From assembly GCF_034259325.1 (NCBI RefSeq), contig NZ_JAXIVS010000012.1, forward strand, positions 1 to 64,000: DNA of 64,000 nt, in the 5' to 3' direction. The position numbers were made by a program, and so were the translations under genes. The DNA comes from Hyalangium ruber (GTDB lineage Bacteria > Myxococcota > Myxococcia > Myxococcales > Myxococcaceae). Within the stretch, counting starts at the first letter, position 1; every line of letters starts with the position of its first letter. Below, in pieces: positions 17,714 to 28,732 of this stretch. The notes beneath the pieces are model-generated. The model had not been told where the DNA came from, made no database searches, and saw nothing but the letters and a program-made list of their open reading frames with translations.

Positions 17714-18350
17714 TGGCCGCGGGTGGGTACAGGCGCAGCGTGTGGTGCTCCTCGCTGCGGCGGTAGCGCGAGCCGATACGGCGAAAGAGCACGATGTCGC
17801 GCGTGAGGCGCGTGCCCGCTCGGTTCTCCTCGGCGCGCAGGTACAGGTTCCAGTCCGGGCGATCCCAGAAGGTCTGCCGAACCTGCCCCTGCCCGATCCG
17901 CCCAGGCCCGGCGACGTCACTCAGGAGGAAACCTCCGGGCTCGAGCGCCCCGTGGATGCCGCGAAACAGCCGGGAGAGCGCGGCGGGAGTGCTCCTCGGA
18001 TCGAAGACGTAGTTGAAGGGCTCGCCGATGGCCGTGACGGCGACACACGGCGGGAAGTCCATGTCGAGCAGTGAGCCCCGCCGGAAGGTGGCTCGGGGCG
18101 CGTTCCGAGCGGCAAGGCGCAGCATGTCCGGCGAGAGGTCCACGCCAAGCACGTCATAGCCCGCCTCCGTCAGCGCGCGAGCGAGGATGCCGCTGCCACA
18201 GCCGAGATCCACGATCAGCCCGCGGCGGAGCCCGACCCTCCGCAACGCCCCCAGCACCACTGGCGCCGCGTCACGAGCCAAATGCCCGAAGGCGTCATGA
18301 TGCACATAGGCAAGATCCCGCGCATACGCGGTCGGCGGTTCGTGGCGCAT
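17604..18350 (-). CDS. Class I SAM-dependent methyltransferase
   Basis: 248 residues. Motif I IVDLGCGSGILARAL (about 46-60) and the acidic LGVDLSPDML post-motif form the SAM-binding Rossmann edge; LDMDFPP and FLLSDVAGPG correspond to motifs II/III. The C-terminal half has a mixed beta region seen in small-molecule methyltransferases. Substrate is not evident. It converges on ogt with a 110-base overlap of the two coding ends and has no operon partner. Confidence 0.8.
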   Translation of the reverse strand: MRHEPPTAYARDLAYVHHDAFGHLARDAAPVVLGALRRVGLRRGLIVDLGCGSGILARALTEAGYDVLGVDLSPDMLRLAARNAPRATFRRGSLLDMDFPPCVAVTAIGEPFNYVFDPRSTPAALSRLFRGIHGALEPGGFLLSDVAGPGRIGQGQVRQTFWDRPDWNLYLRAEENRAGTRLTRDIVLFRRIGSRYRRSEEHHTLRLYPPAAITERLTGAGFQVRRLRGYVPSRLRDSWPVYLARKPR

Positions 18351-18404
18351 GGACCCACTGTAGCCCTCACCCCTTCCGCGCCGCCGTAGCCCTCTGGGGT
18401 TACC

Positions 18405-18510
18405 GTGAATTCACATCTCTCACGATGAGAGTCTTTGGCGATTTTCCCTGGCTTGAATCAATCACATCTCAAGCAACAGCGGAATTTTCTCGTATCAATT
18501 CACGAGAATG
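18405..18510. promoter_or_regulatory. Palindromes upstream of the PKD lipoprotein gene
   Basis: The 231-base gap is noticeably AT-richer than its neighbours. It contains the perfect palindrome GTGAATTCAC (18405-18414), a CTCTC/GAGAG inverted repeat directly after it, and TCTCGT/ACGAGA arms near 18487-18506. These are candidate operators or promoter elements for the lipoprotein gene; no convincing -35/-10 pair was identified. Confidence 0.3.
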
Positions 18511-18581
18511 TGTTACGAAACCGTCTCATGGCTGAGCGCACGCAGACGCGAGCGACGGCCACAGAGGGGGAGTTTCCACAT

Positions 18582-21500
18582 ATGTCGAGCATGACTGTCG
18601 CGGCGCGAGGCCTCGCGCTGTTGGCCGTGGTGTGTCTGGGCTGCAATGTACCCGGAGCTGACGCAGTTGACGCACCCACGCCGTCCACCCGAAAGCAAGC
18701 CCTGGATAGCCCGCAGGTCCTCAACCACGACTCGCCCTTCCGCTACGGCCACCTGACGTGGCGCACGGTGGGCCCGCGGACGGCGGAGTTCTCGATCATC
18801 AACGCGTTTCGCCGCGTCTACCCGGGCAGCGGCCCGGACGGGCTCGTCGTCACCGGCGACACCTTCGTGGAGTACTCCGGCTACACGACCCTGTGCTTCG
18901 GCGACAACTCCTGCAGCGTCGGGCTGACGTACGAGGTCACCCGCCACAGCGTGGAGGAGGACTGGGTCATCGCCCGGGCGATCACCTCCAACCAGCCGCA
19001 GCGACAGCCAGGCACCGGTGTCACCGTGTTGGAGACCGAGCCCAACAACACCCTGGCCACCGCCAACCTCATGCAGTTGGGAGATGACTACTTCAGCAAC
19101 ATCGGCCTCTCCGGAGAATCGGACTATGTCCGCTTCTCCCTCTCGCAGCGCACGAGCCTCGAGCTGCGCACCTCCCTGGTGACGCTGAGGGACTCGTATC
19201 TGTACCTGTACGACAGCACCGGGTTGCTCCTGGCCGCTGACGACGATGGCGGCGGCGGGCTCAACTCCCTCATCACCATCACCCTGGACGCGGGCACGTA
19301 CTACATCCGAGCGGCGGGCTTCAGCTCCAACACCGGCCAGCAGTACGTCCAGCTCCGGGTCATCGCAGCCCTGCCCCCCAGGCCCATCACCCATACCTAC
19401 GCCTCGGACGGGCCCTTCACGGCCTCCATCGATGGCTGCTGCCGCATTCCCACCCTCAGCAACCCGGGCAGCAGCTTCAGGGTCCAGACGCAGGTGCGCT
19501 TCAGCCCCTCCAACAGCTCACCGGTGAGCACTCTGTCGCCCGTCGTGGACGCCCCGTCCAACACATCGGGATTCAGCTTCCCGATTCCCGCTACGGACGC
19601 CGAGGGAGATCAGCTCAGCTTCCGTCTGGCCACCAACGACGAGAGCTCCCTCTACAACCCTCCTCCCGGCATGACGGTGAGCAGCACGGGACTGGTGCGC
19701 TGGAACACGGTGGGGACGACGCCGGGGCAGTTGTGGGCCGTGCAGGTCATCATCGAAGAGCGCCGCAACGGCGTGCTCATCGGCTCGAGCGCGGTGGACT
19801 TCCTGGTGCGGATCGCCACTTCCGGGGGCACGGGGCCCACCTGCGTACCTCCGTCCCAGACGAGCTACACCCTCAGCGTGGGCCAGCAGGTGCATTTCAC
19901 CATCGGCACCCAGGATCCGACTCCAGGGGACACGCTGAGGCTCTCCGTCAGTGGCGCTCCCTCGGACGCGTTCATGCAGCCGTTCCTCCCGCTGCAGGGC
20001 CCCAGTGGCATCGCTACCCACTTCTCCTGGGTGGCCCCCGAGGTGGCCGCGGGCCTCACGTTCCCGGTGCGCTTCACCGTCACGGACTCACTGGGCCAGT
20101 CGAGCCACTGCACCGTGAGCATCACCGTCGAGTCGCCCAGCAACCCGCCGCCCGTGGCGAACGCGGGCTCGGACCAGCGGGTCTCCGAGGGCTCCACGGT
20201 GACGCTGGATGGCAGCGGCTCGAGCGATCCGGACGGACAGGCGCTCACCTACCAGTGGCTCCTGTTGAGCAGCACGGGCCCGGAGGTGACGCTGTCTTCC
20301 CCCACCTCGACTACCCCGAGCTTCACCGCGAGCGATGACGGGCTCTACACCTTCCTGCTCACGGTGACCGACAGCGAGGGAGCCACCGACTCCGCCACCG
20401 TCGTCGTGTACGTCAACAACGTGATGCCCCAGGTGAGCGCCACCGGCGGGCAGCTCGATGAGGGCGAGGTGTTCACCTCCTCGGGCACCTTCACGGACCC
20501 GGGCGCCGACTCCTGGACCGCCATGGTGGACTATGGCGACAACACGGGCTGGCAGCCGCTGGAGTTCGCCAACGGCACCTTCACCCTGAGCCACCGGTAC
20601 CTCGACGACAACCCCTGGGCCCCTCCCGAGGAAGACTTCTTCCAGGTGCAGATCCTCATCACGGATGACGACGGCGCCCAGGGCACCGTCGAGGTGCTGG
20701 TGAACGTGCGCAACGTCGCGCCGGTGTTCGTGAACCTGCCCAGCCTCGAGACCCAGGAGGGAGAGGTGCTCACCGCGACGCTCACCATCACCGATCCGGG
20801 CACGGACTCCTGGTGGGCCTGGGTGGACTGGGGCGATGGCTACGGCGAGTCGCTGTGGATCTACGACGGGCAGCTCCCCCTCGAGCACGTCTACGGCCGA
20901 GCGGGCACCTATCCGATCCAGATCACGCTCCAGGATGAGGATGGCGGCTCTACGACGGTCGAGCTCCCGGTGGTGGTCCACAACGTGGCGCCCATCATCG
21001 TCGATCTGTCGGGGTTCCACGTGGACGAGGGCTGGTATTCGGAACTCAGGGGCTTCTTCTTCGACCCGGCCTGGGATGACACCTTCACGCTCACCGTGGA
21101 CTGGGGCGATGGCACCGGGGAGCAGCCCATGGAGGCCTGGAACCACGAGTTCTGGAATGCGCACCTCTACGCCGACAGCGGCACCTACCAGGTGACCGTC
21201 ACCGTCACCGACAGCTCGGGAGGCGTGGGGACCGCCACCGTACCCATAGTCGTCCGAAACGTGGCGCCCTGGGTGTACGCCACCGAAGGCTATGGCGAGG
21301 AGGGCGGCCCCACCACCCTCTGGGGCTACCTCTACGATCAGGGGTACCAGGACACGTGGATGGCCACGGTGGACTGGGGCGATGGCACCGAGCCCCAGAC
21401 ACTGGAGGTCTTCAACCAGACCGACTTCGACCTGACCCATGTGTACGCCAACAGCGGCTGGTACCCCGTGACGATCACCGTCACGGATGACGAGGGCGGC

Positions 21501-23540
21501 CAGGACTCCACCACGACCTGGGCCTACGTCCAGAACCGCGATCCCCAGGTGACCCTCCCTGAGTTCGCGGAGAGCATCGAGGGCAGCACGGTGCGGCTCG
21601 AGGGCACCTTCACCGATCCGGGCGTGGAGAGCTGGACGGGCATGGTGGACTACGGCGACGGCACGGACTGGCAGCCCGTGGGGCTGGACGGCAAGTCCTT
21701 CACCCTGGAGCACGTCTACGCCAACAGCGGCTGGTACTGGGTGAACCTCTACATCCAGGACAGCGACGGGGGATGGGGCTGGGCCTCCATGAACGTGAGG
21801 GTCCACAACGTGGCCCCCGAGCTGAGTCCCCTGGAGGGCGGGGAGATTCCCGAGGGCGGGACGTTCGTCACCTCGGGCACCTTCACCGACGTGGGCCAGG
21901 AGTCCGACTGGTCCATCTGGGTGGACTACGGCGGCGGCGGCTGGGAGCCGGTGCAGCGCGAGGGCAACGGCTACACGCTGGCCTTCACCTATCCGGAGGA
22001 CGGCGTCTACACGGTCACCGTCATGATCCAGGATGACGAGGCGACGGTGACGACCAGCACCCAGGTGGTGGTCCACAACGTGGCCCCGGTGGTGACCGCC
22101 GAGGGCGGCACGATCGATGAGGGCACCCCGTTCTACACGACCTTCTTCATCTTCGATCCGGCCACCTGGTGGGACGACTGGTCAGCCCAGATCGATTACG
22201 GCGATGGCTCGCCCGTGGAGACGCTCCTCGATGCCTATGGCGACAACCTCTGGGTCTACCACGAGTATCAGGACAGCGGGACCTACCCGCTGACGGTCAC
22301 CATCACGGATGATGAGGGCGGCGTCGGCACCCGCACCGTGCTCGTGGAGGTCCTCAACGTCGCGCCCAGCGTGGTGGACTTCTCGCAGAGCAGCGAGGTC
22401 TCCGAGGGCGCCGTGTACACCGCCCATGGCCAGATCAGGGATCCGGGACAGGACGCCTGGACGATCACCGCGGACTTTGGCGATGGCTCGGAGCCTCAGC
22501 CGATCGATCCGACGGGCTACGACGGCACCTTCACGGCCTCCCATGTCTATGACGACAACGGCCTCTACACGGTGACCTTCACCATCACGGACGAGGACGG
22601 CGGGACCACCGCGCACACCGCGCAGGTGTGGGTCCACAACGTGGCGCCCACGGCGACGGCCTCCCATGACTCGCCGCTGTACTGGGGCCTGCCGGTCACC
22701 CTGGTGGGCACGGCCACGGATCCGAGCTTCGCGGACACCCAGGCGGGCTTCACCGCCCTGTGGACCTTGGGCGATGGCAGCACGGCCTCGGGCCTGCTCG
22801 CGGCCCATGCCTACGCGGCTCCGGGCACCTACCTGGCGCTGGTGAGCGTGGCGGACAAGGACGGCGGCTCCACGGGCACCGGCCTGGCGTCCACCACGGT
22901 CACGGTCCAGCAACGGCCAGGCGCCGTCACCTGCGAGGGCACCTCGACGGTGTTCGGCTTCCCGGCGGCCCTGAGTGCGCGGTTCGTGGATGGACTGCCG
23001 GGCGCGCAGCTGGGCGGCAGGAGCCTGGCCTTCCGCCTCGGGGCTTCGACAAGCCTCGGCTCGGCCTCCACGGACAACCTGGGCCTGGCCGGTGTGCAGA
23101 GCCCGAGCGAGCTGTCGCCGGGCAGCCACACGATCACCGTCTCCTTCGCGGGCGACTCGCACTACGCGGCGGCCGAGGCCACCTGCACGCTCACGGTCAT
23201 CCAGTCCAACGGGAAGATCACCGGTGGCGGCCTGCGCTTCGCCAACCACTCCCGTGGCGGCTTCAACGTGATGCTGAAGAACGGAAGCCCGATCAAGGGC
23301 GAGCTGCAGTTCCAGAACGACACTACCTCGTTCCACGCGCGGACGATGACGGTGCTGGGCGTCTCCGCCGACAAGCGGCAGGGCTGGTTCTCGGGGCTGG
23401 GCACCGATGGCCGCGCCTTCACCGCCTACGTGGAGGACAACGGCGAGCCGGGCACCTCGGACGTGTTCAAGCTGTGGATCGACGGCGCCCTGGAGACGGG
23501 CGAAGGGCCCATCCTCGGCGGCAACATCCAGATCCACTGA
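18582..23540 (+). CDS. Giant surface lipoprotein with PPC domain and about ten PKD repeats
   Basis: The ATG at 18582 follows GAGGGGGAG and opens a lipoprotein signal ending LAVVCLGC, so Cys21 would be lipidated (1652 residues in all); the frame is open further upstream but without this signal. Residues about 150-258 resemble a PPC domain (ETEPNNTLATA...DYVRFSL...AGTYYIRA). Two Ig/cadherin-like segments follow. From about 525 to 1440 there are about ten PKD-type modules with recurring VDWGDGT/VDYGDG, HVY, GTYPVTVTVTD and HNVAP linkers, rich in Trp and Asp. An Ig-like repeat and a conserved-looking end domain starting GKITGGG (about 1541) close the protein. No protease or glycosidase catalytic motif was found. 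Likely an outer-surface adhesin or binding scaffold. Confidence 0.8.
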   Translation: MSSMTVAARGLALLAVVCLGCNVPGADAVDAPTPSTRKQALDSPQVLNHDSPFRYGHLTWRTVGPRTAEFSIINAFRRVYPGSGPDGLVVTGDTFVEYSGYTTLCFGDNSCSVGLTYEVTRHSVEEDWVIARAITSNQPQRQPGTGVTVLETEPNNTLATANLMQLGDDYFSNIGLSGESDYVRFSLSQRTSLELRTSLVTLRDSYLYLYDSTGLLLAADDDGGGGLNSLITITLDAGTYYIRAAGFSSNTGQQYVQLRVIAALPPRPITHTYASDGPFTASIDGCCRIPTLSNPGSSFRVQTQVRFSPSNSSPVSTLSPVVDAPSNTSGFSFPIPATDAEGDQLSFRLATNDESSLYNPPPGMTVSSTGLVRWNTVGTTPGQLWAVQVIIEERRNGVLIGSSAVDFLVRIATSGGTGPTCVPPSQTSYTLSVGQQVHFTIGTQDPTPGDTLRLSVSGAPSDAFMQPFLPLQGPSGIATHFSWVAPEVAAGLTFPVRFTVTDSLGQSSHCTVSITVESPSNPPPVANAGSDQRVSEGSTVTLDGSGSSDPDGQALTYQWLLLSSTGPEVTLSSPTSTTPSFTASDDGLYTFLLTVTDSEGATDSATVVVYVNNVMPQVSATGGQLDEGEVFTSSGTFTDPGADSWTAMVDYGDNTGWQPLEFANGTFTLSHRYLDDNPWAPPEEDFFQVQILITDDDGAQGTVEVLVNVRNVAPVFVNLPSLETQEGEVLTATLTITDPGTDSWWAWVDWGDGYGESLWIYDGQLPLEHVYGRAGTYPIQITLQDEDGGSTTVELPVVVHNVAPIIVDLSGFHVDEGWYSELRGFFFDPAWDDTFTLTVDWGDGTGEQPMEAWNHEFWNAHLYADSGTYQVTVTVTDSSGGVGTATVPIVVRNVAPWVYATEGYGEEGGPTTLWGYLYDQGYQDTWMATVDWGDGTEPQTLEVFNQTDFDLTHVYANSGWYPVTITVTDDEGGQDSTTTWAYVQNRDPQVTLPEFAESIEGSTVRLEGTFTDPGVESWTGMVDYGDGTDWQPVGLDGKSFTLEHVYANSGWYWVNLYIQDSDGGWGWASMNVRVHNVAPELSPLEGGEIPEGGTFVTSGTFTDVGQESDWSIWVDYGGGGWEPVQREGNGYTLAFTYPEDGVYTVTVMIQDDEATVTTSTQVVVHNVAPVVTAEGGTIDEGTPFYTTFFIFDPATWWDDWSAQIDYGDGSPVETLLDAYGDNLWVYHEYQDSGTYPLTVTITDDEGGVGTRTVLVEVLNVAPSVVDFSQSSEVSEGAVYTAHGQIRDPGQDAWTITADFGDGSEPQPIDPTGYDGTFTASHVYDDNGLYTVTFTITDEDGGTTAHTAQVWVHNVAPTATASHDSPLYWGLPVTLVGTATDPSFADTQAGFTALWTLGDGSTASGLLAAHAYAAPGTYLALVSVADKDGGSTGTGLASTTVTVQQRPGAVTCEGTSTVFGFPAALSARFVDGLPGAQLGGRSLAFRLGASTSLGSASTDNLGLAGVQSPSELSPGSHTITVSFAGDSHYAAAEATCTLTVIQSNGKITGGGLRFANHSRGGFNVMLKNGSPIKGELQFQNDTTSFHARTMTVLGVSADKRQGWFSGLGTDGRAFTAYVEDNGEPGTSDVFKLWIDGALETGEGPILGGNIQIH

Positions 23541-23570
23541 TCGGATGAGCTGACACAGCCGTGAAGACCG

Positions 23571-23606
23571 GAGGCACCTCTCGCAAGGCAGCGCGGGAGG
23601 TGCCTC
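23571..23606. terminator. Bidirectional stem-loop terminator
   Basis: GAGGCACCTC (23571-23580) pairs exactly with GAGGTGCCTC (23597-23606); three further G-C pairs extend the stem inward after a T-G wobble. It lies between the convergent lipoprotein and ABC-F genes, as expected for a shared terminator. A short T-containing stretch follows on the plus strand. Confidence 0.65.
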
Positions 23607-23615
23607 GGCGCTTTC

Positions 23616-25592
23616 TCAGGCTCCCAGCGTGGCGGCGGCCGCCGCGAGCTTCTCCTGGGCCGCCTCCCACTCCATATAGAGCGTCTCCAGCTCTTCCTTG
23701 CCGGCGCGGTGCGTGTCCATCAGCGGCTTGGCCCGCGCGAAGTCGTTATAGAGGTCCGGGTCGGCCAGCTGGGCCTCGCGCGTCTTCTGCTCCGCCTCCA
23801 ACTTGGCGATCCGCTCTTCAATCCGGGCGATCTCCTTCTTGATCGGCCCCTCGACGGTGCTGCGGCGCTGGCGGGCCTCGGCCTCCACCCGCTTGCGATC
23901 CTTCTCGCTCATCGCGGCCGTGGCGGCTTTGTCGCCGCCCGCCTTGGCCCGCTCCCCTGCCCCCGCCGCCTCCGCCGCCAGGCGCTGCTGCTCCTGGTGG
24001 TACAGGTACTCGTCCAGGTTGCCCGAGTACGGCACCACCTTGCCGTCCAGCACGTCCCACACCTGCGTGGCCAGCCCGTTCACGAACGCGCGGTTGTGCG
24101 AGACGAACAGCAGCGTGCCGCCGTACTGCTGCAGCGCCTCGATGAGCATCTCGGACGAGTCGAGATCCAGGTGGTTGGTGGGCTCGTCCATCAGCAGGAA
24201 GTTCGAGGGCCGCAGCAGCAGCTTCGCCAGCGCCACGCGCGCCCGCTCACCGCCCGACAGCACGCCGATGGGCTTGTCCACGTCATCCCCCGAGAAGAGG
24301 AACGCGCCCAGCACCCCGCGCACGTAGCTCTGCGGTTTGTCGGCCGCCAGCGGCATCACCTCCTCGAGGATGGTGTTGCGCTTGTCGAGCGTGTCCGCGT
24401 GGTGCTGCGCGTAGTAGCCCATCACCACGTTGTGCCCCAGCTTCACCTCGCCACTGTCCGGCGCCAGCTCGCCCGCGAGGATCTTCAGGAGCGTCGTCTT
24501 GCCCGCGCCGTTGGCGCCAATCACCGCGATGCGCTGGCCCCGCTCCACCCGCGCCTCCAGCCCCGAATACACCACGTGGCTGCCGTAGCTCTTGCGGATG
24601 CCCTCCAGCATCGCCACGTCCCGGCCCGAGCGCTCCACCTCCGGGAAGCGGAAATGCACCGTGGAGCGCTCCTCCAGCAGGTGGACCTCCTCCAGCTTCT
24701 CCAGCATCTTCGCGCGGCTCTGCGCCTGCCGGGCCTTGGTCGCCTTGGCGCCGAACCGGTCGATGAAGGCCTGCAGCTCGGCGCGACGGGCCTCCACCTT
24801 GGCGGCGCGGGCCTTGAGCTGCTCCATCTCGTCGGCGCGCTGGCGCTTGTAGGAGTCGTAGTTGCCCACGTACGTGCGCAGCCCTTCGATCTCCAGCGAC
24901 AGCACCCGCTTCACCTGCCGGTTGAGGAACTCCCGGTCGTGCGAGATGAGGATCAGCGCCTTGTTCGACCGGCGCAGGAACTCGTCGAACCACGTGAGCG
25001 TGGGTACGTCCAGGTGGTTGGTGGGCTCGTCCAGCAGCAACAGGTCCGGATCCTGGAGCAGCAGCCCCGCCAGCGCCGCGCGCATGCGCCAGCCGCCCGA
25101 AAGCGCCCCCGTGGGCTTGGCCAGGTCCGCCTCCCGGAAGCCCAGGCCCTTGAGGATGCGCTCGGCGTGGTGCCGGCCGTAGTGCTCCTCGAAGTGGTCC
25201 AGCTCCGTGTGCAGGTCCGCCAGCTCCTGGGACAGCTCCAGCTGGGTCTCCTCGTCCGGGGCCTCGGCCAGCTCCTTCTCGGTGCCCTTGAGCCGGGCCT
25301 CTAGCGCGTCGCGGCCAGGCACGGTGCTCATCACCGCCTCCACCACGGTGCCGGAGGGCAGGCCCGCCAGCTCCTGGGGCAGGTAACCCACCCGGGCCCC
25401 TCGGGCGAAGGTGAGCGTCCCCGAGTCGGCGTGCTGCACGCCCGCGACGATCTTCATCAACGAGCTCTTACCGGTCCCGTTGGCGCCCACCAGTCCCACC
25501 CGGTCCTTGGGACCGAGGGTGAAGCTGGCGTCGTCGAAGAGGACCTTCTTGCCGTAGGCGAGGCAGACATCCTGGGCGATGAGGAGGCTCAT
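23616..25592 (-). CDS. ABC-F family ATPase (Uup/YdiF-type)
   Basis: The ATG at 25592 begins directly at the first ABC domain (SLLIAQDVCLAYGKK); upstream frame is non-coding leader. 658 residues. Two ATPase cassettes: Walker A GANGTGKSS and GANGAGKTT; signatures LSGGWRMR and LSGGERAR; Walker B LLLLDEPTNHLD and FLLMDEPTNHLD. An intercassette helical linker rich in Arg/Ala/Lys matches the P-site tRNA-interaction motif region of ABC-F translation factors. The last ~95 residues are a charged coiled coil, as in Uup. There are no membrane segments, so it acts on ribosomes (or DNA for Uup) rather than in transport. It diverges from a Ser/Thr kinase gene across 122 bases. Confidence 0.9.
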   Translation of the reverse strand: MSLLIAQDVCLAYGKKVLFDDASFTLGPKDRVGLVGANGTGKSSLMKIVAGVQHADSGTLTFARGARVGYLPQELAGLPSGTVVEAVMSTVPGRDALEARLKGTEKELAEAPDEETQLELSQELADLHTELDHFEEHYGRHHAERILKGLGFREADLAKPTGALSGGWRMRAALAGLLLQDPDLLLLDEPTNHLDVPTLTWFDEFLRRSNKALILISHDREFLNRQVKRVLSLEIEGLRTYVGNYDSYKRQRADEMEQLKARAAKVEARRAELQAFIDRFGAKATKARQAQSRAKMLEKLEEVHLLEERSTVHFRFPEVERSGRDVAMLEGIRKSYGSHVVYSGLEARVERGQRIAVIGANGAGKTTLLKILAGELAPDSGEVKLGHNVVMGYYAQHHADTLDKRNTILEEVMPLAADKPQSYVRGVLGAFLFSGDDVDKPIGVLSGGERARVALAKLLLRPSNFLLMDEPTNHLDLDSSEMLIEALQQYGGTLLFVSHNRAFVNGLATQVWDVLDGKVVPYSGNLDEYLYHQEQQRLAAEAAGAGERAKAGGDKAATAAMSEKDRKRVEAEARQRRSTVEGPIKKEIARIEERIAKLEAEQKTREAQLADPDLYNDFARAKPLMDTHRAGKEELETLYMEWEAAQEKLAAAAATLGA

Positions 25593-25714
25593 GGCGGGTG
25601 CGGGGTGTAACAGCCCTGAAGGCCTTCGGGAACGTCCAGAATGCCTGCTTGCTCGCTCCCTTCCCCACCTCCCCCTTTGGGCCTCGCGCGCCGGTTGCCT
25701 ATACTCCGGCCCCA

Positions 25715-27439
<1,725 letters not shown>

Positions 27440-27503
27440 TCCGAGCCGGGCGCCGGGCCCTCTCCCGCCTGGTCGCTCAGCTGCACGACGAGGTCGTTTG
27501 AGC

Positions 27504-27533
27504 GCAAAATGCCCAAGGATTTCGGGCGTTTGC
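27504..27533 (+). terminator. Imperfect stem-loop after the kinase gene
   Basis: GCAAAATGCCC (27504-27514) and GGGCGTTTGC (27524-27533) pair with one bulge around an 9-base loop. It lies between the kinase and the metallopeptidase gene. There is no T-run, so it may be a weak or Rho-assisted terminator. Confidence 0.35.
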
Positions 27534-27601
27534 ACATGGGAGGAAGCGAGCCAATTTACCCCTGAGCCCTCGCCGTTACACTCGGAGGGCCCGGGGACCC
27601 G

Positions 27602-28669
27602 ATGCTCTCGCCTTCCCAGATCACCTTCCGCGAAAAGACCATCACCGATCCGCACGAGGCGGCCGACTCGCCACGCCGTCCGGAGCGCGAGGCGCTGCTC
27701 CAAGCGCGCATCAAGGATCTCAAGCTCCACCTGAAGGGCACGGCCCTGGAGCGGCACATCCAGCAGCTCTACGGCGAGCTGGAGGCCAAGGGCATCTCCT
27801 TCCGGCCCGAGTGCTACCTGTCGGATCAGTGGGGCTGCCCCTCGGGGGTGCCGGTCATCGGCCTGCCCTTCTACCTGGCGGACCCTCGGCTGCACACGCT
27901 GGAGGCGGAGCTGGGCGGCGACGCGGAGACGGAGCGCGAGATCCTCATGTACCTGCGCCACGAAGCCGGGCACGCGTTCAACTACGCCTACCGCCTCTAT
28001 GACACCGAGGAGTGGCGGAAGATCTTCGGCGACTACTCCAAGCCCTACCACGACGACTACAAGCCGCGGCCGTTCAGCCGCAAGTACGTGGTGCACATCT
28101 CCGGCTGGTACGCGCAGAAGCACCCGGACGAGGACTTCGCGGAGACGTTCGCGGTGTGGCTCACGCCGGGAATGGACTGGGCCAAGCGCTACGCGGGCTG
28201 GGGCGCGCTCAAGAAGCTCCACTACGTGGACGAGATCCTCAAGCGCCTGGGCCGCACGCCGCAGCTGGTGCAGCTCGCCGACCGGGATCTCGACGTGGAG
28301 GACATGGAGGAGACGGTCCTCGACCACTACCGCCAGCGCCAGCTCGAGGAGCGCGTGGAGCTGTCGCTGCGAGACCACCTGGACCAGGAGCTGCTGGGCC
28401 TCTTCGAGCCGGCGGACGCGGCGCCGGCGAGCGCCGAGACGCTGGTGCGCGCCGAGCGCCAGTCCCTCATCCAGGCCGTCACCCAGTACAGCGGCGTGGG
28501 CGCCCCCATGGTGCGCGCGCTGGTGGACCACCTCGTGGATCGCGCCACCGCGCTGCGCCTCACCATCCACCTGGACAAGACGCGCGAGTACCTCACCAAG
28601 CTCACCTCATTGGTGACGGCGCTGGCGATGAACTACCTCTACACGGACCGCTTCTTCGAGGTGGACTGA
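27602..28669 (+). CDS. Putative zinc metallopeptidase (HEAGH type)
   Basis: 355 residues. The zinc-binding helix reads LRHEAGHAFNYAY, with HEAGH at 120-124, and a third acidic ligand candidate, Glu181, sits in DEDFAETFAVW, the spacing expected of gluzincin-like proteins. No signal peptide is present, so it is probably cytoplasmic. The C-terminal ~150 residues are helical and may form an accessory or oligomerisation domain. It matches the 'putative zinc-binding metallopeptidase' family that I recall being encoded beside ATP-grasp ligases, as here (the ligase follows after 63 bases). Substrate unknown; a role in maturing a ligase-made peptide is speculative. Confidence 0.75.
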   Translation: MLSPSQITFREKTITDPHEAADSPRRPEREALLQARIKDLKLHLKGTALERHIQQLYGELEAKGISFRPECYLSDQWGCPSGVPVIGLPFYLADPRLHTLEAELGGDAETEREILMYLRHEAGHAFNYAYRLYDTEEWRKIFGDYSKPYHDDYKPRPFSRKYVVHISGWYAQKHPDEDFAETFAVWLTPGMDWAKRYAGWGALKKLHYVDEILKRLGRTPQLVQLADRDLDVEDMEETVLDHYRQRQLEERVELSLRDHLDQELLGLFEPADAAPASAETLVRAERQSLIQAVTQYSGVGAPMVRALVDHLVDRATALRLTIHLDKTREYLTKLTSLVTALAMNYLYTDRFFEVD

Positions 28670-28732
28670 AGCGCGGGCGATGTTCGGTCCCGGGGTGCGC
28701 TGGACGGAACCAAGGCTTACACTTGGCTTGTC

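Noticed and set aside
20088-23537. Two long minus-strand frames over the PKD gene
   Set aside because: They are antisense shadows of repetitive Asp/Gly-rich coding sequence, with no start signals or motifs.
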